Shown: positions 1 through 7,967 of the stretch, piece after piece
Numbering within the stretch: the stretch's first letter is position 1
How the letters are laid out: each line of letters opens with the position of its first letter
Assembly (NCBI GenBank): GCA_964251385.1
Contig: CAXUJK010000002.1
Span: 310,001-374,000, forward strand
Source of the DNA: CADCVW01 sp964251385
GTDB taxonomy: Bacteria > Pseudomonadota > Alphaproteobacteria > Sphingomonadales > Sphingomonadaceae
Length of the DNA: 64,000 nucleotides
Direction of reading: 5' to 3'
Position numbers and translations under genes: made by a program
Notes under the pieces: generated by a model
The model's database searches: none
What the model was told of the DNA's origin: nothing
What the model saw: only the letters and a program-made list of their open reading frames with translations

Positions 1-116
1 GAAGCAGCATCGTGCTGACCGACGCCCGCGGCGGCCGCGCCACGGTGACGCAGGGCGATGTGTTCCAGTCGAACGGGGTCATCCACGTGACGGATTCGGT
101 GTCGCTGCCCGGCTGA
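1..116 (+). CDS. Fasciclin (FAS1) domain protein, C-terminal end only
   Basis: The window opens inside a reading frame that ends at a TGA. The last residues, QSNGVIHVTDSVSLPG, match the conserved closing segment of FAS1 domains, where the pattern is NGVIHVID followed by a hydrophobic stretch and LP. FAS1 proteins in this bacterial group are usually small secreted or surface proteins with adhesion-like roles. Only about 37 residues are visible, so signal peptide, domain number and full length cannot be judged. The gene converges on the histidine kinase gene, and the two share a hairpin terminator. Confidence 0.75.
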   Translation, partial: SSIVLTDARGGRATVTQGDVFQSNGVIHVTDSVSLPG

Positions 117-140
117 CGTTCCTGCCTTCGCACGTAACCG

Positions 141-185
141 AATAGAAAAGGCTCCCGTCGATCCTCGGCGGGAGCCTTTTCTATT
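141..185. terminator. Bidirectional intrinsic terminator between convergent genes
   Basis: Two 17-base arms, AATAGAAAAGGCTCCCG and its exact reverse complement, flank an 11-base centre that can extend the stem by three more pairs. The A-rich flank on one side becomes a U-run on the other strand, so the hairpin can end transcription in both directions. The TAG stop of the kinase gene lies inside the right arm. Confidence 0.85.
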
Positions 186-3100
186 CATCCGCGCAGCGCA
201 CGCGCAGGTTCCGCAGGGCGTCGCGCATCGCGGCCGCATCGGCCGTGCCGGTGACGGCGGCGACGCACGGGCGTTCGGTGAACCGCGCGGCGGTCTCGTC
301 CTCGCGTACGATCAAAATGGGAAGGTCGTTCCTGATCGCGTGAAGCTCGGCGACGACCGCGTCGAGGTTTCCAACGGGAACGGTCGCGCTCAGGACCACG
401 ACATCGAAGCCGCCGTCCGCCGCACGCAGCTTGCCCAAGGCTTCGCGGACGGTTCCGGTCTGCTCGGCCGCGAATCCGATTTCCGTCAGCGTGGCCGCGT
501 GCGCATCGCGCGTGTCGTCCGCCGGGTCGATCACGAGCGCACGTTCCATTGCGACCTTTTCGATGACCTGGCGGATCTTTACCGCGAGTGCCTCGAAGGT
601 GAACGGCTTGGGCAGCAGCTCGACTCCCGGGTCGAGCCGCCCGCCGTGCACGATCGCGTTGCGCGCGTAGCCGGTCGTGTAGAGGATTCGCATGTCCGGA
701 TAGAGCAGGCGCGCCTGGTCGGCGAGCTCGCGGCCCGACATGCCCGGCATGACGACGTCGGTCAGCAGCAGCCGCGGGGGCGCGTCCTGCCGTTCCAGCA
801 AGCGCAGCGCGGACGCGCCGTCATGCGCTTCGAGCACGCGGTAGCCGAGCTCGCGCAAGCTATCGACGGTGTAGATGCGGACGTCGTCGTCGTCCTCGAC
901 GACCAGGATCGACTCCTGCCCCGGCGTAGGCGCTTCGAGCACGACGTCCTCCTCGTCGGCCGCGTTCATGTCGGCCACCAGGCGCGGCAGATAGAGCTTG
1001 ATCGTCGTGCCCTCGCCGGGCTCCGAATAGATCTTCACGTGTCCGCCCGACTGCTTGACGTACCCGTAGACCTGGCTGAGCCCCAGGCCGGTTCCCTTGC
1101 CGACATCCTTGGTCGAGAAGAACGGGTCGAACGCCTTGGCGACGATGTCGGGCGGCATGCCCTCGCCCGTGTCGGTGACGGAGATGAGCACGTACTGGCC
1201 GGGCGCGACCTCGCGCTGCGCGGCGGCGTAGGCTTCGTCGATATGCGCGTTGGTCGTCTCGATCGTCAGCTTGCCGCCGCCGGGCTTCTTGACGTCCGCC
1301 ATCGCATCGCGCGCGTTGACCGCCAGGTTCAGGACCGCGTTCTCCAGCTGGTTCGGGTCGACCTCGACACGCCATAGCCCCGCGCCCGCCACGACCTGCA
1401 GGTCGACCGTTTCGCCCAGCGCGCGGTCGAGTAGCTCGGTCATGCCCGTGATCAATTTGTTGATGTCGGTCGCGCGCGGCTGCAGCGGCTGGCGGCGGGA
1501 GAAGGCGAGCAGGCGCTGGGTGAGCGCCGCCGCCCGGTCCGCGCCCTTGGCCGCGTTGCCCAGCGACCGCAGCGCGCGCGCGTCGCCGTCGGGACCCAGG
1601 CTGCGTTTCGCCATGTCGATATTGCCCGACACGATCGTGAGGAGATTGTTGAAGTCGTGCGCGATGCCGCCCGTCAGCTGGCCCACCGCCTCCATCTTCT
1701 GCGACTGGCGAAGCTGCTCCTCCAGCTCCTTGCGCGCGGTGACGTCGCGGCCGGACGAGTAGAAGACGTCGCCGTCGGGCACGCACGTCCAGCTGACCCA
1801 GCGCGTCCCGCCGTCCTTGTGCATCATGCGCAGGTCGAGCCCGCTGACGACCTCGCCCACCACCAGTCTTGCAAGGACGTTGCGCGCTTCCCCGACGTCG
1901 TCGGGGTGGATGAACATGCCCGCGAGCGAGCCGACCACCTCGGCCGGTTCATATCCGAGGACGTTGGTCCACGCCGGATTGACGCTTCGATAGGTCCCGT
2001 CCATCCCGGTGACGGCGAACAGGTCCTGGCTGGTACGCCAGATCATGTCGCGTTCGGCCACGGTGGCGGTCACGCGGTCTTCGAGAGTGCGGTTGAGCTC
2101 GGTCAGGCGCAGTTCCGCGAGCTTGCCTTGCGTCACGTCGTTGAACAGGACGGCCACGCGCCGCAGTTCGGGCGCGTCTACCGGGTAGGCATGGACGTCG
2201 AACCAGCGGTCGAGGCCGGGGAAGAAGTCCTCGACCCGGGTGGCCGCGCGCGACGTCGCGATATTCCCGTAAAGGTCGATCCAGCGCTGATCCGTTTCCG
2301 GCGCAAGCTGCCGCATCGTCTTCCCGATCGCGTCCGACAGGCCGGTCTGTCTTTGGAAAGCCGGGTTGATCTCGACGAAGCGGTAATCCCGTGCCGCATC
2401 GCCGTCGAACATGACTTCGATGACGCAGAAGCCCGCGTCGATCGCCTCGAACAGGGTGCGGTAACGCGTCTCGCTCTGGCGCAGGGCCGCGTTCGCCGCC
2501 TTGCGTTCGGTCAGGTCGAGCATCGCGCCGATCATGCGCGTCGCCCGGCCGTCGGGGTCGCGTATCACCGCGCCCCGATCCAGCACGTCGGCGTAGGACC
2601 CGTCGGCACGCCGGAAACGGTACTCGTCCGTCCAGTTGGTGCCCTTGCCGTCGATCGCGGCATGGATGCTTTCGTGCACGCGCGCGAAATCGTCGGGGTG
2701 GATGTGCGCGATCCACCACGCGCCCGTCGGCTCCACGTCCGCGGGCGCGTGGCCAAAGGCGGTGTGCAGCGCGTCGTTCCATAGCACTGCGTTGGTGGCG
2801 AAGTCCCAGTCCCACACCGCGTCGGTGGTGGCGCGCACGGCGTAGCGGTAGCGTTCCTCCGTCTCGCGCAACGCGTCCTGCGCCTGGCGGACATCGTGGA
2901 TGTCGGTGCACGTCCCGTACCAGCGCGTGATCGCACCGGTCTCGTCGCGGATCGGCTGCGCACGGCCCGCGACCCAGCGATACTCGCCGCTGTGGTGGCG
3001 CAGGCGGTACTCGATATTGTACGGTTCGCCCGTGCGCAGGCAGTTCCGCCAGACCGCGTCGGTGCGCGCCTGGTCGTCCGGGTGGAACAGCCCGAGCCAT

Positions 3101-4893
3101 TCCTCGCCGTCGGTCGAGCCTTCGGGAATGCCGGTATATTCGTACCAGCGGCGGTTGAAGTAGTCGTGGTACCCGTCCGGGCGGGTCGACCAGATCATCT
3201 GGTCGATGGAGTCGGTGATCGCCTGGAGCCGCGCTTCGCTGGCGCGCACCGCGTCCGTCGCCCGCCTGCGATCGGACACGTCGCGGTAGAAGATCGCAAG
3301 CCCGTCCTCGATCGCGTAGGCGCGCGTCTCGAGCCAGACTTCGTGCCCGCCGGGCCCGTCGGACGCGTAGTGGTACTCGACCGACCCCGCCTTGCCCGTG
3401 CGCAGGACCTCTTCGTACATGGCCATCGTAGGCAGCGTCACGACTTCGGGCCAGACGTCCTGCAGCTGTCGCCCGACGATCTCCTCGCGCGCGCGTCCGT
3501 CGATGCGTAGGCCTTCGGCGTTGATCTGCCGGATGCGCAAGGTGCGGTCGACGGTGATGAAGCCTTCGTCCATGCCGTCCAAAACGTCGCGCACCGCCGC
3601 CTCGCTCGCGGCCAGCGCGCCTTCCGCCTCACGCCGCGCCGTGTCGTCGCGCACGGTCAGCACCGCACCGACCTGCTTGCCCTCCGCGATCACGGGCTGC
3701 GCGTTGCCGATCGCGAGCACTTGCGTGCCGTCCGGCCGCTGGATCCGCCAGCGTGCCTCGGTCACGGTCTCGCCGCGCGTCACCGCGCGCGCCAGCGGCA
3801 GTTCGGCGGACGGGTAGGGCGCGCCGTCCTCGGTCAGCAGCTGGTAGGTGTCGCTGTAATCGTCCGGCTCGACATCGAGCCGCGCGACGCCGTGCAGCCG
3901 TTCGGCGGCGGCATTGACGAAGCTGATGCGGCCGTCCGCGTCCGTCGCGATCACGCCCTCGGCCAGCTGACCCAGGATCGCGGCCTGCTCCGCCGCCGTC
4001 TTCTCGGACGCCGCGCGCGCGAGCGCGATCTCCGTGGTGTCGAAGCCTTCCACGAACAGGCCCGTGATCGTACCGTCCGCATCCTTCATCGGCGCGATGA
4101 CGTAATCCAGGAACCGGGCTTCGGGCGGCTGGCCCGCGACGCGCGCGACCAGCGCGGGCTGCAGGTGGCCCCGGATCGGGACGCCCGTCGCGAACACCCG
4201 GTCGAAGCGCTCGAAATAGTCCTGGCCCTCGACCTCGGGCAGTGCTTCGCGAAGCGGTTTGCCGATGAGGTCGCGGCGGCCGACGACATCGTAATAAGCG
4301 GGGTTCGCCATTTCGTAGACGTGCGTCGGCCCGCGCAGGATCGCGACGAAGCCGGGGGTCGATGCGAACATTTCCTGCAGGCGCTGCTGTTCGCCCCACA
4401 GCCGCTCGGCTGCGGCGGCGGCCTCGGCTTGCGCGTCGCGCAGGCGCTGCTCCATCTCGTGATTCTCGGTCCGGTCGCGCAGGATTTTGACGAAGCCGAC
4501 GATCTCCCCGGTTCCATCTTTGGCGCCTTCGCGCAAGGGCTGCATCTCGCCATTGGCCCAGAAGCGCGACCCGTCCGCCCTCATGTGCCAGCGCTCGTCG
4601 GCGGCGGCCCCGGTCGCGCACGCGCCGTCCATTTCGGCCTGCGGCTGGCCGGACGCGACGTCCTCGGGCGTGAAGAACATGTCGACGCTCCGCCCCACGG
4701 CGTCGGCGGCGGTCCACCCCATCGTCTTTTCGGCACCCGGGCTCCAGCTCGTGATGATGCCGTCCGCATCGGACGTGACGATGGCGAAATCGGTGGCGGA
4801 GCGCACGATGGTCGCGGCCAGCGCGGCGGGGTCGCCGCCCGGCACGTCCGTTGCCTTGTCGTTCCTGCTCTTCAACGTATCGTCAGCGTCCAT
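181..4893 (-). CDS. Multi-PAS hybrid sensor histidine kinase with two receiver domains
   Basis: This 1570-residue kinase has no obvious membrane segment and is probably cytosolic. About eight PAS/PAC units run from residue 27 to about 1060, many ending in DxTxR-like linkers. The HisKA phosphoacceptor is H1079 in GGIAHDFNNLL. The ATPase domain shows an N-box (NARDAM, near 1195), DTGEGM and GKGTGLGLS. Receiver 1 (about 1325-1440) has the acidic cluster VVEDDDD, phosphoacceptor D1379 in LTDVVMPG, and KPF. Receiver 2 (about 1450-1570) has serine where the phosphoacceptor aspartate belongs (VVLSATVP), so it is probably a pseudo-receiver. Eight PAS units suggest several small-molecule, light or redox inputs, but ligands cannot be read from sequence. 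No separate response regulator gene is adjacent. The ATG start has only a weak GACGGA-like ribosome site. It is transcribed away from the CorA pair. Confidence 0.93.
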   Translation of the reverse strand: MDADDTLKSRNDKATDVPGGDPAALAATIVRSATDFAIVTSDADGIITSWSPGAEKTMGWTAADAVGRSVDMFFTPEDVASGQPQAEMDGACATGAAADERWHMRADGSRFWANGEMQPLREGAKDGTGEIVGFVKILRDRTENHEMEQRLRDAQAEAAAAAERLWGEQQRLQEMFASTPGFVAILRGPTHVYEMANPAYYDVVGRRDLIGKPLREALPEVEGQDYFERFDRVFATGVPIRGHLQPALVARVAGQPPEARFLDYVIAPMKDADGTITGLFVEGFDTTEIALARAASEKTAAEQAAILGQLAEGVIATDADGRISFVNAAAERLHGVARLDVEPDDYSDTYQLLTEDGAPYPSAELPLARAVTRGETVTEARWRIQRPDGTQVLAIGNAQPVIAEGKQVGAVLTVRDDTARREAEGALAASEAAVRDVLDGMDEGFITVDRTLRIRQINAEGLRIDGRAREEIVGRQLQDVWPEVVTLPTMAMYEEVLRTGKAGSVEYHYASDGPGGHEVWLETRAYAIEDGLAIFYRDVSDRRRATDAVRASEARLQAITDSIDQMIWSTRPDGYHDYFNRRWYEYTGIPEGSTDGEEWLGLFHPDDQARTDAVWRNCLRTGEPYNIEYRLRHHSGEYRWVAGRAQPIRDETGAITRWYGTCTDIHDVRQAQDALRETEERYRYAVRATTDAVWDWDFATNAVLWNDALHTAFGHAPADVEPTGAWWIAHIHPDDFARVHESIHAAIDGKGTNWTDEYRFRRADGSYADVLDRGAVIRDPDGRATRMIGAMLDLTERKAANAALRQSETRYRTLFEAIDAGFCVIEVMFDGDAARDYRFVEINPAFQRQTGLSDAIGKTMRQLAPETDQRWIDLYGNIATSRAATRVEDFFPGLDRWFDVHAYPVDAPELRRVAVLFNDVTQGKLAELRLTELNRTLEDRVTATVAERDMIWRTSQDLFAVTGMDGTYRSVNPAWTNVLGYEPAEVVGSLAGMFIHPDDVGEARNVLARLVVGEVVSGLDLRMMHKDGGTRWVSWTCVPDGDVFYSSGRDVTARKELEEQLRQSQKMEAVGQLTGGIAHDFNNLLTIVSGNIDMAKRSLGPDGDARALRSLGNAAKGADRAAALTQRLLAFSRRQPLQPRATDINKLITGMTELLDRALGETVDLQVVAGAGLWRVEVDPNQLENAVLNLAVNARDAMADVKKPGGGKLTIETTNAHIDEAYAAAQREVAPGQYVLISVTDTGEGMPPDIVAKAFDPFFSTKDVGKGTGLGLSQVYGYVKQSGGHVKIYSEPGEGTTIKLYLPRLVADMNAADEEDVVLEAPTPGQESILVVEDDDDVRIYTVDSLRELGYRVLEAHDGASALRLLERQDAPPRLLLTDVVMPGMSGRELADQARLLYPDMRILYTTGYARNAIVHGGRLDPGVELLPKPFTFEALAVKIRQVIEKVAMERALVIDPADDTRDAHAATLTEIGFAAEQTGTVREALGKLRAADGGFDVVVLSATVPVGNLDAVVAELHAIRNDLPILIVREDETAARFTERPCVAAVTGTADAAAMRDALRNLRVRCADE

Positions 4894-5006
4894 CGTCCGT
4901 CGGCTTTACGGGCAATCGGCATGCGGGCAAGGGTCGCGCGGCAAGCGCTGCTCGGCGCGCACCCTCTCGCCACTCGCCCCGCGCGGCGATACAGCGGCGC
5001 CTCGCG

Positions 5007-5219
5007 ATGAAAAAGCCGTCCAATCCGTCCGCCAGCCTCGAACGCGAAGTCATCCTCGCGGTGGTCATCCTGTATCTGGGGATCTGCGCGGTGATGCTCG
5101 CGCTGCACTTCATCGCGCCCGGCGGGCCCGCGGCCGCGACCTCGTCCACCTCGCCGTCGACCGACGCGATCGCCGCCAACGTCGCCGCGCCCGAACCCGC
5201 GCGCGTATTTCAGCAATGA
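5007..5219 (+). CDS. Small single-pass membrane protein coupled to a CorA transporter
   Basis: The product is 70 residues with one clear hydrophobic segment near residues 15-37 (VILAVVILYLGICAVMLAL). A charged N-terminus (MKKPSNPSASLERE) precedes it and an Ala/Ser/Pro-rich tail follows. I do not recognise a family. Its stop overlaps the ATG of the CorA gene in the sequence ATGA, so the two are almost certainly translated together. A role as a partner or regulator of the transporter is inference from this coupling. Start choice rests on the ATG that opens the charged N-terminus. It diverges from the kinase gene across a gap of just over 110 bases. Confidence 0.7.
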   Translation: MKKPSNPSASLEREVILAVVILYLGICAVMLALHFIAPGGPAAATSSTSPSTDAIAANVAAPEPARVFQQ

Positions 5220-6178
5220 GCAACGAGATCGTCTCGCCCCAACCCAACCCGGCCGCGCGCGGCGCGTTGCGCGACGGCATCCTGCTCGATCGCTGGCGCC
5301 GGCTGAAGCACGACGACGTCCCCGCGCTCGCGTCCGCCGCGTCCGAGATCGGCTGCGTCTTCCCACCGGCGGAAGAAGGGTTCGAGGAGGACGAGAACTT
5401 CATCTATTTGCCCGTGTCCGTCCTCATCCGCGGCCGCGAGGACGACGTCCGGCAGGAATCGATCATCTTCGGCCTGGGCGAGACCGAGCTGGTCACGCTC
5501 GAGCCGCGCGGGGGCTACGCGCCGTTCGACCGCGCGCCCGCGATCCTGCGCCGCCGTCCCGACATCGGGCGCGGCGCGCACGGCATCATGTACGCGCTGC
5601 TGCAGGCGACCAACTCGGCCGGCCACCAGATCGTCGAGTTCGCCTCCACCGCCCTGGAAGCCATGGCCCCGCAGATCGCCAGCGTCACGCGCGGCGTCGA
5701 CGCGGACGGGCGCGAGATCGGCACGGACGATATTGCGCGGGCGCTCGGCGGCCTCAACGAGAAGGAGGAGCTGATCAGCCGCATCCAGGAAGGCCAGCTC
5801 CTCCTCGCCCGCGCCGCCCGCTACCTCCGCCTCGAGGTCGACCACGCGGACGGGGAGCTTCGCGAACAGCTCGACACGCTGATCTCCGACATCCAGTCGG
5901 TCAAGGAACATGCCGGGTTCGAACACGACAAGGTCCGCTACCTGCAGCAGTCGGTGACCGCGAGCCTCAACGCCAAGCAGAACCAGGTCGTCAAGGTGTT
6001 CACGATCATCACCGCCGTGTTCCTGCCGCCGACGCTGATCGCCTCGCTCTACGGAATGAACTTCGCGGTGATGCCCGAGCTCAGCTGGAAGTACGGGTTC
6101 GTGTTCACGATCGGCCTGACGCTGGCGGCGGCGCTGCTGCCGTTGTGGTACATCAAGCGCAAGGGGTGGTTGCGTTAG
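5216..6178 (+). CDS. CorA-family divalent cation transporter
   Basis: The 320-residue protein ends in the CorA signature YGMNF (G280-M281-N282) between two C-terminal membrane helices, followed by a second helix and the basic tail IKRKGWLR. CorA proteins form pentamers in the inner membrane and carry Mg2+ and related divalent cations. Residues 1 to about 250 are the cytosolic funnel with long helices. The family also contains ZntB-like zinc transporters, and the sequence alone does not settle the ion. The start overlaps the stop of the small membrane protein gene, and the start MSNEIVSPQP agrees with that coupling. Confidence 0.88.
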   Translation: MSNEIVSPQPNPAARGALRDGILLDRWRRLKHDDVPALASAASEIGCVFPPAEEGFEEDENFIYLPVSVLIRGREDDVRQESIIFGLGETELVTLEPRGGYAPFDRAPAILRRRPDIGRGAHGIMYALLQATNSAGHQIVEFASTALEAMAPQIASVTRGVDADGREIGTDDIARALGGLNEKEELISRIQEGQLLLARAARYLRLEVDHADGELREQLDTLISDIQSVKEHAGFEHDKVRYLQQSVTASLNAKQNQVVKVFTIITAVFLPPTLIASLYGMNFAVMPELSWKYGFVFTIGLTLAAALLPLWYIKRKGWLR

Positions 6179-6203
6179 CGTACGTGCGGAGCGCACGTCG
6201 GCG

Positions 6204-6488
6204 TCAGTTGGCCGCGTGCGCACCCTCGACGACGCGCCATTGCCGTCCATGCGCGACCCTGTTCACCCAGTCCCAGGCCTGTTCGATGCTGACAAAGGTT
6301 TCGGGTGCGCGGCCGTCGTCCAGGCCGAAACTCATCTCCAATGCCCAGCGCCCGCACGCCTCCTCGTGGACCGCGTCGCTCAGCTCGATCAGGATCGCCA
6401 CGAGTTCGCCGTCAAGCAGCATGAGCAGCCCGTTGCGATCATCGGTTCCGGTTCGGATGTTCAGGCGGATCGTGGAGGTGTCGGACAA
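6204..6488 (-). CDS. Small conserved-looking hypothetical protein
   Basis: This 94-residue acidic, probably cytosolic protein has no recognised domain. It starts at TTG with a good AAGGAAG ribosome site about six bases upstream, which supports it being real. It ends close to the convergent CorA gene and lies downstream of the Crp/Fnr gene on the same strand, with a gap of under 50 bases, so the two may be co-transcribed. Its sequence contains LLMLLDGELVAILIELSD, which looks like a small sheet-and-helix fold. No function can be assigned. Confidence 0.6.
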   Translation of the reverse strand: MSDTSTIRLNIRTGTDDRNGLLMLLDGELVAILIELSDAVHEEACGRWALEMSFGLDDGRAPETFVSIEQAWDWVNRVAHGRQWRVVEGAHAAN

Positions 6489-6536
6489 TGGATCTTCCTT
6501 GGATCCGCGTTGGTGTCGATCGAGCTTGAAGCGCGC

Positions 6537-7304
6537 CTATGACTGCCCGCGAACGAGGCTGAGCCGCGAACGCAACGTGGCGTGGCCGGATGTCGGTTCG
6601 AGCCTGAGATACGAACCGGTAAAGCCGCACGCTTCCGCAAGCCGTTCGGGGTTCAGGATCGTTAGCCGGCCCCGGCTGAGCGTAATCAGCTCCTGCTCGC
6701 GCAGGCGCGACAGCGTGCGGTTGACGTGGACCGACGTCAGCCCGAGCGTGTCGGCAAGCTCGGTCTGCGTCAGCGGCAAATCGAACTGGTCCTTGTCGCT
6801 GACCAAGCCAACGCTGCGCATCCGGAACCACAATTCGCAGAACAGATAGCCGATGCGCTCGAATGCCTGGCGCTGGCCGATGTTGACGATCCACTGCCGA
6901 AGCGTGCCCTCGTCGACCAGCGTCGCGATCCACAGCGCGCGTTCGATGCGCGGATACTTGCCTATGATGTCCAGCATCTCGTCGGCCGGGATTTTGACGA
7001 CCCTGGCGTCCGACAACAGCCCGATGCTGTGGTCCATCTTGTCGAGCATGAAGACGTGGACGTCGCATAGGTCGCCGGGCAGCAGATAGCCGAATATCTG
7101 GCGACTGCCGTTCTGGAGGATCGAATAACGATACCCCCATCCGTCCAGCAGCAGGAAGACGTTGGACGGCTTGGTACCTTCGTCGATCAGGTCCTCGCCC
7201 GACTTCATGCGGCGCGGGTGACGCGTCAGCCGCTCGATGGCGGCGATGTCGCGATCGTCGAACTCGATGAAGCGGCTGAGCTTGGTGACTAGGGGGTTGG
7301 TCAT
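6537..7304 (-). CDS. Crp/Fnr-family transcriptional regulator
   Basis: This 255-residue regulator has an N-terminal cyclic-nucleotide-binding-type beta barrel (about residues 20-130, with GYLLPGD) and a C-terminal winged helix. The DNA-reading segment is LTQTELADTLGLTSVHVNRT followed by LSRLREQEL. There are no FNR-type N-terminal cysteines for an iron-sulphur cluster, so direct oxygen sensing through such a cluster is unlikely. The residues that contact cAMP in E. coli Crp are not obvious either. In sphingomonads such single Crp-like genes are common and mostly uncharacterised. The start MTNPLVTKLSRFIEF is typical for the group. Confidence 0.88.
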   Translation of the reverse strand: MTNPLVTKLSRFIEFDDRDIAAIERLTRHPRRMKSGEDLIDEGTKPSNVFLLLDGWGYRYSILQNGSRQIFGYLLPGDLCDVHVFMLDKMDHSIGLLSDARVVKIPADEMLDIIGKYPRIERALWIATLVDEGTLRQWIVNIGQRQAFERIGYLFCELWFRMRSVGLVSDKDQFDLPLTQTELADTLGLTSVHVNRTLSRLREQELITLSRGRLTILNPERLAEACGFTGSYLRLEPTSGHATLRSRLSLVRGQS

Positions 7305-7429
7305 GGGCCGCCTAAAGACATGCGTCAGAGCGCCGCTATAGACGACAGTATCGCATGGTCATCACCGCGCCGCGCTAACAAACCGCAAGAAAAGGGGTGC
7401 CCGTGGTCCTGCCGGGATGAAGCGGGACG

Positions 7430-7642
7430 TCAGCGATCGAGTGGGATCGCCGACCGCACGGTTTCGGAATGCTTGTCGAACGCGCGGACCTTGCGGGCGA
7501 GGTGCCAGAGTTCCATCGCCTGCGATCCCGTCCGGCCCTCGGACGTCAGCACCGCCCCGTCATCGTCGCAAGCTTCGACGACTTTGGCGCGGTCGATGCG
7601 GCCGGACGCGGTGTTGATGAAGAAAAGCCGGTAGCTCGTCAC
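7430..7642 (-). CDS. Small hypothetical protein
   Basis: The 70-residue product starts at GTG with a GGAGG ribosome site six bases upstream. It begins MTSYRLFFINTASGRIDRAK and ends with a charged helix. I believe similar short proteins occur in sphingomonads, but I cannot name a family. It has no signal peptide or membrane segment. Its nearest neighbour on the same strand is the Crp/Fnr gene, over 100 bases downstream. Confidence 0.6.
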   Translation of the reverse strand: MTSYRLFFINTASGRIDRAKVVEACDDDGAVLTSEGRTGSQAMELWHLARKVRAFDKHSETVRSAIPLDR

Positions 7643-7890
7643 TTGCGCCTCCGAAGCGATGGCCGCGTGGGTCTCAGGCCATACGTTCGTTCATCGAACC
7701 GCCGAGTCGCGAGCGCCACAACACACATCGTGTTTTGCAACGCTTTTTTGCCAAGGTGGATGGTGATGCCACGCTCAAAACTTGACTTTGGCGACGCCAT
7801 CGCACAGTGGAGCGGTACGAAGTCACGAGAGGCAGCGTGACGCCCGCATCGCGGGCCGGCCTCCTTCGTCCATCCAAACTTCCCTTTTCA
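7643..7890 (+). other. Gene-free leader region upstream of the RhlE-type helicase
   Basis: No convincing coding region is seen here. It contains an AT-richer patch with TTGACT near 7782, a possible -35 element, but no matching -10 is clear. A pyrimidine-rich run follows before the hairpin at 7891. The long leader suggests regulation of the helicase mRNA at the RNA level. Confidence 0.4.
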
Positions 7891-7919
7891 CGCGGGGCGG
7901 TCATTCACCGCCGCGTTTT
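7891..7919 (+). promoter_or_regulatory. GC-rich hairpin plus U-run in the leader of the helicase gene
   Basis: The arms CGC..GGCGG and CCGCCGCG pair with a two-base bulge around the loop TCATTCA and are followed directly by TTTT. This has the shape of an intrinsic terminator. It sits about 50 bases before the helicase ATG, so it may be an attenuator rather than the end of another gene, because no plus-strand gene precedes it. Confidence 0.45.
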
Positions 7920-7967
7920 CGTGCGCCTTTCCGGCCGCGCGGGCGTCGCATATTGACGAGTTTACAC

